Assembly (NCBI GenBank): GCA_933228895.1
Contig: OW121851.1
Span: 126,155,624-126,219,623, forward strand
Direction: 5' to 3'
DNA: 64,000 nt
Source: Platycnemis pennipes
Taxonomy: Eukaryota > Arthropoda > Insecta > Odonata > Platycnemididae
This document shows positions 12,214 through 24,774 of the stretch, in pieces (position 1 is the stretch's first letter; each line of letters opens with the position of its first letter). A model generated the notes under the pieces. That model did not search any database. It was not told the origin of the DNA and saw only the letters and a program-made list of their open reading frames with translations. A program made the translations under genes and the position numbers.

Positions 12214-12360
12214 AAGGATGGAAAAGGAAGGAAAAGGAGGAAGGGAGGAGAGAAACCAGGCGTCGGCATTAGCCTGCTCTTAACGAAAAGAGCAAGGGGA
12301 ATCGGCTCAACGTCCCATCCGACGGACGGAGTACTATACTCGTAGGTCCTCCACAAGACA
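12214..12360 (-). mobile_element. SINE fragment, copy 2 (body only)
   Basis: Read on the plus strand it has 'gaggaagggaggagagaaacc', 'ggcgtcggcattagcctgctc', TTAACGAAAAGAGC, then 'aacgtcccatccgacggacg' and GAGTACT. These are the body landmarks of the family in reverse complement. The tRNA-like head expected beyond 12360 is missing. Confidence 0.75.
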
Positions 12361-15300
12361 CTCGAGTAGGGGTAATATCTTCAGTAAACTCAGCTGTTCA
12401 ACATAGTCTGCAGCTTCTTTTCGCCTCTTTCTAAGATTCCAATTACAGTGTAGATATATTTTGTTCAATGGCTCAGTTCAACTGAGAAACAATAGAATGA
12501 AATGCTGGTATGTTTCCTGAAAAATATTTAGTATTTCTGTTGAGCGGGCTATTGTATTTTAAGCTTTTATCATTTATTAGATCACTTAAAAATAATCTTA
12601 ATACCGCTTTCTTATAATCAATTCTCATACTAAATTGAACTAACGGAATAAGCGTTGAAAACATGTACTTGTCTACATACTTTACTGTGACATCACGTGT
12701 CTCGACTGATAATCACCATGTGCTGACATCATTTTCAGGTTTTAAAACGATCAATTTGGAAAATTGAAAATTGTTAACGATCTTTCCATTTGCATTATGC
12801 ACGACCACTTTTTATAATTTTTGACACTTTAGTGCTTGAATCCATGAATTATATTGAATTATCGTGCCATTGCTAATGGGTCATGGTTTTTTCTAGTTAT
12901 TTCGAAGGGAACTTCTATATTTCATATGCACTAACATGTGAAAAAATGCTCTAAATCCTAACTAAAATGCCGCTTTAATGAATAAACCCCACTTATCGCT
13001 GGAGCTCGCGGCACAAGCTAATTTTCGCTCGACGTCTCTCTGTCCTTAGACTTCTACCGTTTTTAATATTTTTCCTGAATATTTTTTATAAAGCGCTTTC
13101 AAGGGCCAGCGTTCCTTGCTTCTTACGACCATTAGAAAGCTCTGCTTCTCTCTCTCTCAAGTCGTGATGATTATATTTTTTCGAAAAAAAAAGTATTAAT
13201 ATGCCCTTCCCTCTGCCCCTGAGTGCCCTCTACCCCTTCTATTCCTCCGCCACCCCTTTGCACCCCCTCCCCATTCGACTCCAAGTGTAAGGGGCGCGGG
13301 GGAGGCCCTTCACTATAGCTCCCTCTGATTTAACTCAACCTCAGACGCTCTCATCGTCGGAGAGGGTGCAGTTCCACGGAGCCTCAAGCCTCCATCCACG
13401 ACACTTGCCACGAGAAATTCGAGCATTCTAGCCAGCGTAATAGCTTAGTATACAAAACCAGCACGCTGCGCCATTGTTTTATTTCGTGATTTGGTTATTT
13501 CCCATTTCCCTGCTTGTTCCTAGCGGGAAAGAAGAAGCTATGGGTCACTTACATTCTCGCACGGAGCGTGATCTTCATTTGTCATCTACGGACAAATGAC
13601 AACTTTTGCGCGTCCACCTACATCTGCACAATATCCTTCACGCACCCTTGAGAATGTATGGGTGAGGATAAACCAACACTATGACTGCTAATGTAAAGGA
13701 AACAAAACCTTTTGAAAAAAACTCCATTTTGGGTTCTATTGCTAACTTAAGATACTAATATATATTGGATTCAATTTAGAGACGGATCTTCTTACGCAAT
13801 AGTTCTACTAATGAAAGGTACCCCCGGAATGTTCACGGAACATAGCCAAATATTTGAAGCTAAATCTACAAAAGTAGTATATCTGAGTAGAAAGAAAACT
13901 TGTTAACAAGACATGCACCAGATACATAGTTACTGAAAATAGTTATAAACTATGAAGTAATAAAGAAGTTATTAATGATTTATACGCTTTATTTAATTCA
14001 CTGCGTTATGTATGACATTAGAAAAATAATGGTGCCGTTATCATACTCCAAAACTACTTATTGCACTTTCTCTAAGTTAGTACTCACATACCTCCTCATG
14101 GGTATACGACAGGATTTGCATCACACCAGATATGCTCTGCCGTCGCGTGCACAGTCTTATTATGTATTTGTAACCATGCAACCACTTTAATTCAGAGATA
14201 ATTTTCAGCTAAGAAATTAAGCTTCTTCACAAACAAAGCAGCTTCTAATTATCTCTATCAAGTGGGACAAATCTTTCGTACACAACGTTTCAGTAATCTC
14301 ACGCAAATATTAATTCTTAGAATGCCGAGATTCAGTCCATAATGGCTATCATCCCACCGCACTTTTACAAAGCGATTTCCTCCCTTTCGATGATCTTTGT
14401 CACAGTTTTAATTACTCCAGTTTCCTCTTCTTTCTTTCTCCTCGAACACACCCAGCCTATTCCCACCCTCTCTCAACAGTGTGTAAGTTTCTCAAACATG
14501 TAAGTTAATATAATGGCTAAGGGTTGCAAATATCAAGGCAAACAATTATATTCTCTGCATTTTTCATTCGGTTGCTGCAGTTATTTACTCATCTGTATTA
14601 CGAGAACTGAGAATTTGGCTGGACAACTTAAGATACAGCATACCTTGTGCCATGGCCTTTAATTTCATTATTCCATATATACTTTTACTTAGTTTTTTAT
14701 GAATGCCTTTAAATAGGAAATCAATACTCATGTGTAGTCATGGTGACCTCTGATCAACTAAGTCTACAAGATTTCACAGCGGTATATATTAGGATTGTGC
14801 CTTATAAATATGTTTATTTATTTATAATCATATAAACTAATTGTTTTTGTTGGCACGACAAAAATTGTCTTTTTGGCACTCAACCGTAGGGTTTCGGTAA
14901 TGGATAATTATTCTGAATTTTATCAGGAGCGTGAAGTGGCTATGATTTCGCTGATTATGGACCTATTCAGGACCTCAAATGTATAGCTCTAGATTAAGCC
15001 GAAAATAAAATTTTTGAATTAGTGGTGAGGAAAATATAAATATTTTCTACTAAAGCATAATAAAAAAGAATTGCCCTTATTTTCAGGGGGTGAATAACCT
15101 CTCCTTGCTTTCAGGCAGTCCGGTTGGGAGATTAAGCCAATTTCCTCTTTTCAAAGGACTCGCGGGCGATAGCATGAAAAATGCTGCCGTGTGCGGCTGC
15201 AGCAGATTTTTTCTTTTTTTCTATAAATGAGTAAGCTGGAAAATGATTTGCATTCCTCAGTAGATATTTCCGGTTATTGTTTTTTTTCGTGAACGACTTA

Positions 15301-16475
15301 GCCACAGCAGACAGAATCCTGAAATTCCTTACATGATTAAAAATACTTTTTTCCCTTCCAAGAAATTGATTTCTTTCACATATAATAATGTCAATAATTC
15401 CCATCACCATGTACCTTCTATCAGCAGCGCAAATGTTTGGTAAGAACCAAATGCAGCGGTTTATTATGGGCATTTTCTTATGCATGAAGTTCCCCAAATT
15501 CTTAGGAACCTTTTAATTAATTTTATTCACGTACCTGGTAACCGCTTGAGGTGGAGTTGCGTCCCTGGCACACTCATTACGAAAAGTTCGTACACTTTCC
15601 GGAAAAAGTTATGCAGCCGTTTCTCTTTACAGATTGCCGCACACTTCAATTGCTTTCAATCTCCCTACTACTGCCGTAATTATCCATTGCCCCCAATTAA
15701 TGAGTTGCTTGCTCCGTCTACATTGTTTGATGAAGTTCCTTCCATCTAATGGAACTGAGGAAAATAGGCGTGTTTTCTGAGCCAAATATTAATAATGGTT
15801 TCTGATCAGCCGCAATATAATGTAGGTAGTATTAATATTTCATTTCTCCCTTAACGGGTATTTCTGAACCTCCTGATGGTTTTATAAAAAATTCTTATCT
15901 TGGCTTATCTGATAGAAGAATTAGGATTATAAGGGATGCCTTGAATCATCGTTTCTCTTAATGAGCTAATTTTATTTTTATTCATAAATCTGATAAATTT
16001 TTTCTATCTGATTTTGCTCCAATAGTTTTTCTGCTCCCAACAATTCTCTTTTGTTCATCTTATTGTTTGCTCTTAAATCTACCAGGGAAGTCTATTTATA
16101 GTTTAAAATTTTAATTGAAGTTACCTTTATTATTGGAGCGAAAACTCATTCTGGAAAATTGTTGAAATCATTTTACATTCAGGTATTGCTCATAACTAGG
16201 AATGAGGTACATAATTTATTTAAATGCAAGTTTTTTACGCTTTCCGCTATAATCCTGGAAAACTACCCTCAGCCTAAGTGGTCACTAACCCTAGTTTGAA
16301 CTTATTCTTTTTTCAATGATTTTAGTACCTGTTGAGAAAAATAGTTGTGCAGCTGTATAGTACCCTTCGTTCTATTGAAAGGGTGTAGTAGGATAAATCT
16401 CTTCTATCCAATTGTATCAGGAAATCAGTTATATTCAAAAAGGAACACTTTTTTCACGAAAGTCTTCTTCAAATT
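12361..16475. other. AT-rich stretch, no supported gene
   Basis: No gene was recognised. A C-rich block lies at 13200-13300. A weak remnant of the CR1-like 3' end may lie at 13614-13680 ('ctacatctgcacaatatcct'). Short frames at 15132-15497 and 15480-15749 overlap on opposite strands and have no recognisable motif. Confidence 0.45.
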
Positions 16476-16477
16476 AC

Positions 16478-16510
16478 CTACCGGTTTCAATATTCTATAC
16501 AATACAATAA
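16478..16510 (-). repeat. Solo GAAACCGGT-type motif
   Basis: On the minus strand the sequence reads 'atattGAAACCGGTAGGTAA', matching the GAAACCGGT core of the structured elements at 56176-56327 and 57418-57516. Only the core is left here. Confidence 0.4.
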
Positions 16511-16899
16511 CATATTACTTTTAATTTTATGGTAAAAACAGGATTCTTTTAATTGTCATTAATCCGTTATAGCACGTGATAGTCGATACGGTCAACTTTT
16601 GAGGAATTTATAAACCAGCCCAGTTTGCGGAATTGCTGATGCTAAAGTTATTTTCTATAAAACCAAGATCCACCTTAAAGGTGATACCGCATAATCGTGT
16701 GTATCTTAGACTTGGAAAGAACTATGCCTTAAATAATAGGTAATATTTTTCTAGACTTAAATAAGCATTTCGCACTTTGTGGTCGATCTTTTATGTGCTT
16801 TAATAACGTAACTTCATCCGGCGGGCTATCAGATATGTTAATGTCTGACGACGCCAAACCCAGTAAACTGAATCCGGTCCCGTGGTTCAATGTTGAAGA

Positions 16900-17270
16900 A
16901 ATCAACGCGTTATCGTTTTTTGCGGTATCCTATCCAGGACACTCAGATGTTTCGAATATCTGAGATAGGCTTGTCCATTTGCATGCGTTTCGGAAGGTAG
17001 TTTTCCCACCTGGCTTAGTCGCTGATAGGAAGGGAGTGGAAAGAAGCTGGCGCTCGGGCGGGTGCGGGCTTCAGAAGTGGGTGCGGCAGGCGCCAGAGGT
17101 TGAATCGGTAGAAGAGGGGAATGAAGTGGGGAAAGGAGGTCTCCTGAGAAGAGGGAGAGGTTGGAGTGCCCGAAATGAAGGCGTCCAATTGGACGGGGGC
17201 AAGGCATTTAGACTGGCTCTTGTGGATAAATTTGATTCAAAAGCTGATTTCAATTTACTACGCGTTTAAA
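16900..17270. other. GC-rich island without supported gene
   Basis: A local GC-rich block with frames open on both strands (16979-17269 plus, 16902-17207 minus). The double-strand openness and low-complexity translations suggest composition, not coding. Confidence 0.4.
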
Positions 17271-17544
17271 ATATTTTTAGAAACTCGCTGGTAATGATCA
17301 ATTTGATTATGAAAAGTCAATCATAGAGACTGGCGTACGAATTGATATTTAAAGTCCTTCCCGTGAGCGATTGGTTATCACGATAAACGACGTAATAACT
17401 GGATAGGTGGATAAAATGTAGGTAACCTAGCTTGTATCACAATAAAAATGTTCAAAATACTCCAACCAATGCCAATTGCACCCTTCTGTACCCACTGTAA
17501 AAAATACTCAATGAATCCAAAAAATGTACTTACAATTATTTAAA

Positions 17545-17678
17545 ATAACTGTAGCTTTTTTCTTTCGGGAAATGCTGCGTGCGATTCATTTCCGACTCGA
17601 CGTTTCACTCCTCCTACTGGGAGCGTTATCAAGAGAATATAACGCTTCTTCGGAAATAAAAGAAAAAGCTACAGTTAT
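17545..17678 (-). repeat. Foldback unit with stem-GAAACGTC motif
   Basis: Outer inverted arms, about 17546-17568 and 17653-17678, pair with few mismatches; the shared core is TAACTGTAGCTTTTT. Between them, on the minus strand (17599-17632), lies TGATAAC, a stem GCTCC/GGAG with a short loop, then GAAACGTCGA. The same plan (outer arms around a TGA-stem-GAAAC core) is seen at 23717, 56176 and 57418. Confidence 0.6.
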
Positions 17679-17679
17679 A

Positions 17680-19085
17680 GATAAAAGAAGCTGCGAAAAC
17701 CTTCAAGCAAAAATTATTTAAAATATATTCCTTATTCCCTTGTAATTTTAATAATTTAGTTGTTTTTGTTTGGTGCATGCATAATTGACTCGTTTTTCTT
17801 GTTTACTTTGCACATGATTGGAGATGATTTACTCCCAGGCCACCGTGGTGGTCAGGTTTTTCCACATTCTTAAGGCGTAGAAGTCATGCTTGACTGGGGA
17901 TTTAATGAGCTTATACGGCGCGATATAACATTAGCGGAAGAAGCATCTTAGAATCTAATCCTATTACTACTTCATCCTTTGCCAAACAACCTCGTGGTAG
18001 CTATCAGTGTACTCTAGAATTCGATGTAGATTAAAAGTATCAATGCTTGTCTTACGGTTGAATTAGTTCAGACATCGCGGCATGGCGGAAGATGCATGTT
18101 AAAACCTAATCCTATCTCCTTCACTCTCTACCATACACCCCTCAGGGTACACTAGATATCGAAGCAGAGGGGGGTTCGTGGATTCGGGGTGCGAATGAGG
18201 GTTTTGGGGGTGAAGTGGCAGGCCGAGGTCAAGAGTGGAGCGAGGCAATATAATCCCGGGAGGGGGTGGAATCAGCGAGAGAATGTTTGAGTGTGAGCAG
18301 AGACCGCTTCTTGCGCACGCCCCCCATCTTGTGTCTCCCTCCCTGGCCATCGCGTTGGATTGCGTGGATCCAAAGCTGGAAGGGCGGTTCACCGCGAGGA
18401 ATCGAGTTCAGCCTGGCTCCGAGTGATGAGGTCAAGGGGTCACCCTAAGCTGAATGGATCCCCGCCAAGCAGTCGTTGGACAAAACGCTCATTAATTCCC
18501 CGAGCGAGGCGGGTCCGGAGTTCTTGCGGTCGGAACGTAATGGGAATCCTATTAAGGAAGGAGCCTGAAATTCCACCCTTTCGTATATATACACACTCGT
18601 GGAGCACATAAGTAAATGATTGTATAAAATACGTGAACAATTTAATCAAAAGTTAATTTAACCTTAATAGAATACTAAACACCGAGATCACATTTTAGAA
18701 AAATTATTATGCTAGCCTTCCTTACCTCCATTATCCTCGTACAATGTGCTCATATCTTATCGATTCTCATCATGGAATTAAATAAAATAGTCTAATAATT
18801 TCTGCTTCCTCCAATATCAATATGATATTTCCCCGTTCCATTGACAGAACAGTTTAGTACTTCTGCGTAAAAATTAATTGCTACCGTGCCTATAGTGAAA
18901 TCAGTGCTGCTGTACCATGTGGTCTTCACCTTCACTAATCTGAAGAAGAGCTGTCCCCTCTTCTCCTCCAGGTGATAGGGTTCATAATTATTGGTTGTCT
19001 TTCATCATCAAATCTCCCAATTTCTCAAGTTTTCTGGTGATAGTTGTCATTGGAAAAGCAAATTGGTGGTAGAAGAAAAGAAGAA
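17680..19085. other. No supported gene; GC-rich block 18100-18560
   Basis: Five overlapping short frames on both strands lie in 18099-18649. They are explained by high GC content. No domain, splice pair or repeat was recognised. Confidence 0.45.
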
Positions 19086-19147
19086 CTCGTATGAGAAACT
19101 CGTATGAGAAACTCGTATGAGAAACTCGTATGAGAAACTCGTATTCG
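19086..19147. repeat. 13-bp minisatellite, about 4.6 copies
   Basis: The unit CTCGTATGAGAAA is repeated four times without error and then ends in CTCGTATT. The lack of divergence indicates a recent expansion. Confidence 0.95.
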
Positions 19148-19199
19148 TCAAACCAATCTTAGGATTGTTGACCGATGATGATGTAATTTAGTGAAACTG

Positions 19200-20047
19200 A
19201 AGTCGAACTACACTATTGTAACTATCTACTGTCTTATATTCCATTAAATATCTTGGAATAAAACTGGCACATGATCTTTCTTGGGGTAAACGCATACGTG
19301 AAATAATGGGTCAAGCTAATTTTAAATTGGAATTTATCAAATGAGTACTAGGCAAATGTGACGATCATGTACAAGAAATCAGCTACTTAATTCCTTTGTT
19401 TAGACATCATTTGGAATACGCTGCCGGTATAAGTGATCCTTAAGAAATAGGTTTAAATAATGAACTTGAGTGTGCGAAGTGAAGATCGGCAAGATTCGTA
19501 AAGGGACGGTATGATAACTATAGTAGCGTAACCAGTATATTAGACGAACAAGAAAGGGAACCATCGTAAGACCGTAGACTTACCTAATTTAGACTTAGCT
19601 AATCTCTTAGATAAGTTCCAAGATAATATTTTTTCTGATAATCTTAACATTATTTTGTGAACTTCAATTAACTGTGGTAGACTGGACCATAATCCTAAAA
19701 TTAGAGAAGTTAATCGCCGTACTGACAGATTTAAAATGTCCTTTTTCCTTGAACAATCAGAGATATCAATGGTTGTAATTATGTCTAATAGTATGAATAC
19801 AAGTGTATAAATGGATAGCATAGTTGGATGTGTATTGGCATAACGACTTTATTTAAACCCACCTAACTGCATGTTATTGCATGCTTGCTTTGCTATTTTT
19901 ATATATTTTGTTAAATTGTGAAGTGTAGACTGGTGTATAGTTGCTAATCCTTTTTATGCATGATATTTAATTAATGCTTGGTGTGAATTCACCCCCTGCT
20001 ACACACCTTTATGATAGCTTACAGGGCATTGTGTTGATGTAGATTTG
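19200..20047 (+). mobile_element. CR1-like LINE, copy F (longest; RT tail plus 3' UTR)
   Basis: This is the most informative copy of the family. Decayed translations in changing frames read YLGIKLAHDLSWGKRI, then a block ending HHLEYAAGISDP, then NNELECAK and SVTSILDEQE. These are the 'YLGVxLxxxLSWxxHI', 'LEYAAxVWDP' and 'ELExVQRRAARFV' landmarks of the C-terminal part of CR1/Jockey reverse transcriptases. Next come KIREVNRRTDRFKMSFF and the 3' UTR, ending GGGCATTGTGTTGATGTAG. Several stops and frameshifts are visible, so it is dead. It is 5'-truncated just before 19200, 55 bp after the minisatellite. Confidence 0.88.
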
Positions 20048-21072
20048 AATAGGAATTAGAAACGAACTTCCGTCATAATTTCTGTTGATGGTTATAAGTT
20101 TGCCAATGCACATTTACCGGAGTAATTCCTCTATGTGCTCCATTTTCCTTTCCCCTTCTATTTCTAACTTCATTCCAACCATATGGTGATGGGTAGTGAC
20201 TTAGCTCCGACCCAAACGTGAGCATATGTATTCAGCAGCACGTTATTATGGGAAAATCAATAGATTGAGGCACATACAATGGCCCGGTGTGGACATGGGA
20301 TGGAAAGGTATCGCGAGGAGCGACAATTCGGAGCAGGGCTTTCAAAAGATGTCGAGGCGATATCCGTTGGATTTCGAGTGACACTAGGTGAGGTTGGGGG
20401 GGGAGGGCGGTGTTGCTGAAGCGAAGCCCCCCCCGGCTGAGACCACGAATGGCACGTGTGCCCCATTGTCGTCCATTGTTTTTCGTCCGTCCGACTTCCG
20501 CGTCTATGGAAACGAGATCTGATTGCGTGGTGGCGAGGAAATGGGAGCGCACGACGGCGTCCACCCAATTGTGTCCGACGCCATGAACAGACAATGACCA
20601 CGGAGAAGGGGGGAAAACTGGGCGAAAGGAAGTGCAAAGCAGACCCTCATTGCGAGCACGGCTGGTCCCTTTTTTCCTCAGGACACGCGTGTCTCTAAAA
20701 CGCACGCTTTTCAAAATTATTTTTCTTATCCTTCCACTCAATTTTTATTTTCGACGCAATGCTTTCCGTCCCTCCACTGCTGTTCCTTTCATAACGTTCT
20801 CGGGAAGGTACCATTGCGGTCGGCGTCATTTCTGCTCTATTATGACCGCTCTCGACTTTACCACGGATATTACACGCGCCAGGGCGATGGTGTTGAAGAA
20901 CTTGCTATAACGGTAAGACCTCATTTGAAGAACGAAAATACCGGACGCTTCCCTTCCTGCTCCAGAGTCCAGGTGACAAACAAAAGCCAGGGTTTATTGA
21001 AGTAGTATTTGGGAAATGAGACGAGGAAACCAAAGGGTACTCCCACATTTCAATTTTTGACCCCCAATCCCA
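20048..21072. other. GC-rich stretch with frames on both strands, no supported gene
   Basis: From 20230 to 20900 GC content and CpG frequency rise. A 169-codon minus-strand frame (20232-20741) overlaps a 126-codon frame and two plus-strand frames. Its translation is rich in R, S and P, has no recognised domain and no flanking splice sites, so I do not call it a gene. Confidence 0.45.
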
Positions 21073-21537
21073 ACTACATCTACATCTACATAATAAGCTG
21101 CTAGCCACCATAAAAGTGCGTGGTATGGGGTGAACTCAACAAAATATACATTACATATCATGCACATAAAGGATTAGTAATTAAATTCTTGTCTAAACTT
21201 TACAATTTAAAAAAGAATAAATTACACAGCAAGCATGCAATAACATTCTGTTAGTTGGGTTAGCTTAAGGTACGTATACTAACATGCATTTACCTATGCC
21301 TAGGTAAATATTGGTACAATTGTATTTATACTATGGGATATATTTACAGTTGATCCCTAATTGTACGAGGATAAGATATTTTGAATCTGCCAGTTCGGCA
21401 ATCAATTTCTCTAATTTTATGATCATTGTTCAGCCTACCATAGTAAGTTGCAATTCAAAAATATTTTTAACATCATCAGTGAAAATATGGTCTTGGAATT
21501 GAGTTATGAGATTAAGTCTGAATTTCAACCTACGAAA
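21073..21537 (-). mobile_element. CR1-like LINE 3' end, copy G
   Basis: The 3' end at 21073 reads, on the plus strand, CTACATCTACATCTACATAA, followed by a diverged landmark (TAAGCTGCTAGCCACC). The family's 'gttcggcaatcaatttctct' and 'gagattaagtctgaatttc' blocks mark the C-terminal coding remnant, cut at about 21537. Confidence 0.85.
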
Positions 21538-23716
21538 CTAGGGGTGGGAAAAACTGCTGTTTCTTAGTAGCAGTCACTAAGAGCTACCGATAGCAGCCTT
21601 ATCAGTTGGAAATAGCAGCTAATTTTGGCATCTGCTACTTCTAGCGAAGTCATGGAATAAGTGCTAACTTTATGCGCTGATAGACTAATAATGGACGGCC
21701 AAATTAGCAGGCGATATCAAGCCTGCCTTGAAGTAACTCTGGGACACTCTAAGATATATGGCGGGTATTTTTAGTTGTAATTGTTTTCGTTTTGCAAAGT
21801 TTACGTGATTCTAATAATAACCTTCAAATAAAGCGTCAAGATATCTAATGTTAACAAAAATTTGTCATACGTGGAATTTTTTTCACATTATACTGATTTT
21901 GACACATACTCTCAAAATGGTTGACTTATCGGACCCAAGCATAATTTTGAGGAATTGAGAACTTCGCATGGCAAAATAATAATTTCGTATATTCCAAACT
22001 AATATTTTATTCCTACCCAGGTTTCGTCTGCCCTGCAGTCATTATCAAGCTCATACCTACGTAAGCACGCCAGAAAAGTATTACACAGCTCGCTAATTTT
22101 TCCTCACTTTTACTATTGTTCTCTATCCTTGGGGACCTATCGAATAAAGTCACTAATAAATTCCTACGGCTACAAGAATCAGGTATGGGATACGTTTTCA
22201 GTCCTCGCCGGAATGAGTACATTTCCCAGGACCAAAAAAAAAGCTTAAACGGTTAAATATTATTGCTGGACGGAAATATCGGCTTTGTGCTTAATGCTGC
22301 TTTGTGCATGCTTGCTTATCTGCTTTGTGCGCAGCTTTGTGCTTGTGCTAACCTTCTTTGTACATAGGTAAAAAAATACGTACCATGTTCTCCCAAGAGT
22401 AATTAACGTAACGCGCATTTGTTATCCTTTGTACATGGGGGTTTGTACCGTTAGGTTTTCCCCGCTTTAATCACAGAGTAATTTTCAAGTTCAATGTAAT
22501 TGTTTGAGTCAAAGTAATTATTGTTGTCACAAACTTGGCTTCGTATACAGTTAATGTAGTTAATCTTCCACTTTAGTGAACAACTTGATAATGACTGCAG
22601 GGCGGTCGAAACCTGGGTCGGAATAAAATATTTTTGTGGAATACACGAAGTTCTCCTTTTGCCATGCATGCTCCTTACATGTCTTTTACTGTGTTAATTA
22701 TAATGTACGTCATGATGAAATCTGATTTTGTTACTTTCATGAATGGGTAACCAAAGTATTTGAGTGCATTTTTTCTATTCTATCACCCCTTTAGCGAGAG
22801 GTGGTATAATGTACGGTCTCGATGATAACAGTTGTGGAAAAAAATCCTTCTTGGTGGTTTAACATTTATATGATCTCTTTAAGGGCCGGCTGTGTGGAGT
22901 AAATCCGCGCACGTTAAGCCTCAATTCCATCCAGGGGCGGTGGCTTCAATAATTTTCATTGGCGTATTGTAATGACGTCGTGGCTTCCCGAGGCCATTAA
23001 CTCTTGGCCGAAATTAAATCTTCCCGGCCTCATCTGCGGTAATCCTTTAAGTCCCGTCGATCAACCCCGACGAGGCTGCACCCCACGCCGAACGGAAGGC
23101 GGTGGCACCGAATGGAAACGAGGGGGAATCAATGTGGGGTTGCGAATTAATTGGGGGCGGTCAACAACTCGAAGAAAAAAAGTTCCTGCTTCGAGCATGT
23201 GGTTTTCGTACTTTCTATGGATAGTGATATATGTAGTTTCCCGTTCGCGGAATTTGTCTTCTCTGCCTATTACGGGAGCTTGTGCTATGCACCTCGAGGG
23301 CAAGTCATTATCCGGTTCGCCGGGCCGTGAACAAGGGCCCAGGAGGGGGAAGGGGCAATTCCGACGGCTAAGCATCTGACTGACCACACAAGAGTTTGCC
23401 ACAGGCCCCACGAGCTGGTCCGCAAAATCCAAAGGCTTGCGAAATATTTCAGCGGGTGTGATCGTTAGATACGCAGCTTAGTCAATCACTAGCGCTAATT
23501 CGGTCGGCGCCATGGGTTCCGTAAAGGGGCTTTTGAACACCTTTCTATCCTCCACGACGAGTAGATGGCAGTTATGAGTAACTTTCTCGTTTGACATATA
23601 GTCGTTTCACGCTATTATCAATAGCAGTAGTATGAGTAACTTTAAGATGTATTTGCTAATGAATATTCCTAATAATCTCCCTCAGAATCTTTCGTAAACA
23701 TATTTTCTTCGTTGCG
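21538..23716. other. No supported gene; one repeated 9-mer cluster and a GC-rich block
   Basis: A cluster of four GCTTTGTGC words is at 22282-22345 (listed separately). A CpG-richer block at 22920-23440 has frames open on both strands (22972-23379 plus, 23061-23432 minus). No gene was recognised. Confidence 0.45.
22282..22345. repeat. Cluster of GCTTTGTGC words
   Basis: GCTTTGTGC occurs four times in about 65 bases with irregular spacing and near-matches between. It looks like a degenerate short tandem repeat. Confidence 0.75.
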
Positions 23717-23913
23717 TGAAGGTTTCTCTGGTCCTCCACCGGGTTATTGCGTCCATGTTTATCCGTATTTAAAATATCCGTATTCAGAATATATTCAGAA
23801 GTAATGTCCGTATTCAGAATAGATTCTGATCCTGAAGACGATGACCGAGTCGAGAATCGAAACGTCGGCGGACATGGATGCAATAACCCGGTGGAGGACC
23901 CGAGAAACCTTCA
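23717..23913. repeat. Long hairpin with 42-nt arms and a CTGA-stem-GAAACGTC core
   Basis: The left arm (23717-23758) and right arm (23872-23913) are complementary at 40 of 42 positions. Inside are two copies of TCCGTATTCAGAATA (one near 23777, one near 23807). On the plus strand at 23831-23866 follow CTGAAGAC, a weak stem closed by GAT/ATC, and GAAACGTCGG. The near-perfect arms mean the unit is young or maintained. The core resembles the CUGANGA/GAAA layout of hammerhead ribozymes found in Penelope-like retroelements, but the base pair next to the core is C/C, so activity is doubtful. Confidence 0.8.
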
Positions 23914-24774
23914 CACAGCAGATACACCGGGAAAGCACCAGGTATTTTCTTCGTATTTTCCGTCACAAAATAACGGAATAGGTACAGTAGCAAAGTCGAA
24001 ATGGTAAGTCACGCATGTGAATGTGTAATTACCTGTTTTTACTATTTCCTTAAGGGGTAAATAATTGGTGTTATAATCAAATAATCGAAAGTGAGAATAG
24101 ATAAACTAACACCATTAAGGCGATAAGAGACGTAAAATTGATTCCTGCGCATATTTATTCAATCATTTTTCTAAAAGAATGAAAATGACTCAAGAATATA
24201 AGCCAGTCATATATCCAGCATTTCACGATTTTCAGGCATCGGAAAAAAAATGACTGCGTGCCGTTAAAAAACCTGTCTCAATAAGACAAGGGTTGGACAG
24301 TACGTCAAGGTTGTGGGTAAATATAATCATTAATTTGGAGTAAATATTTTTTGTCAATGTTTTGTTCGTAATTTTAAATATTGATTTCCTTTGAAGTGAT
24401 ATTTTATGAAAGAACTAAGGGGCCGTGGAACGATGAGGGAGAGATGAACACCACGAGGAAGAAAGGAGATTTGGTGACTCTTTGACGTGCCAGAAATTTT
24501 TATGATTATTTTTTCATGTCATTAACGTTAAAGCAATATGTCTATATTGTTAGAAAGTAATATGAACAGTTTACCACAACTAGTTAATTAAGAAGGAAAT
24601 CGTAGAGTGCGTTTATGTCAGTTTGTCTTTAGGGAAACCGTATGATAATCTAGCATCTGAATCTCTGTAATATTAGTCGGAAAAAAACGAACAAATGCAT
24701 GGTCCCATCCGGCAGCTAAGATAATACCAATCGTAATGCAGTTTTAAGGAAGAACAAATAAGGCAACGATAGTT
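23914..24774. other. No gene recognised
   Basis: AT-rich sequence without repeats that I recognise. Confidence 0.5.

Noticed and set aside
19086..19147. CRISPR-like array
   Set aside because: The 13-bp units are directly adjacent without spacers; it is a minisatellite in a eukaryotic genome.
20232..20741. 169-codon minus-strand frame
   Set aside because: Overlaps three other frames in a GC-rich block; no motif, no splice signals.
21541..21680. hAT-like end (TAGGGGTGGGAAAAACTG)
   Set aside because: A single loosely matching end without a partner or target duplication; TAGGGGTGGG is low-information.
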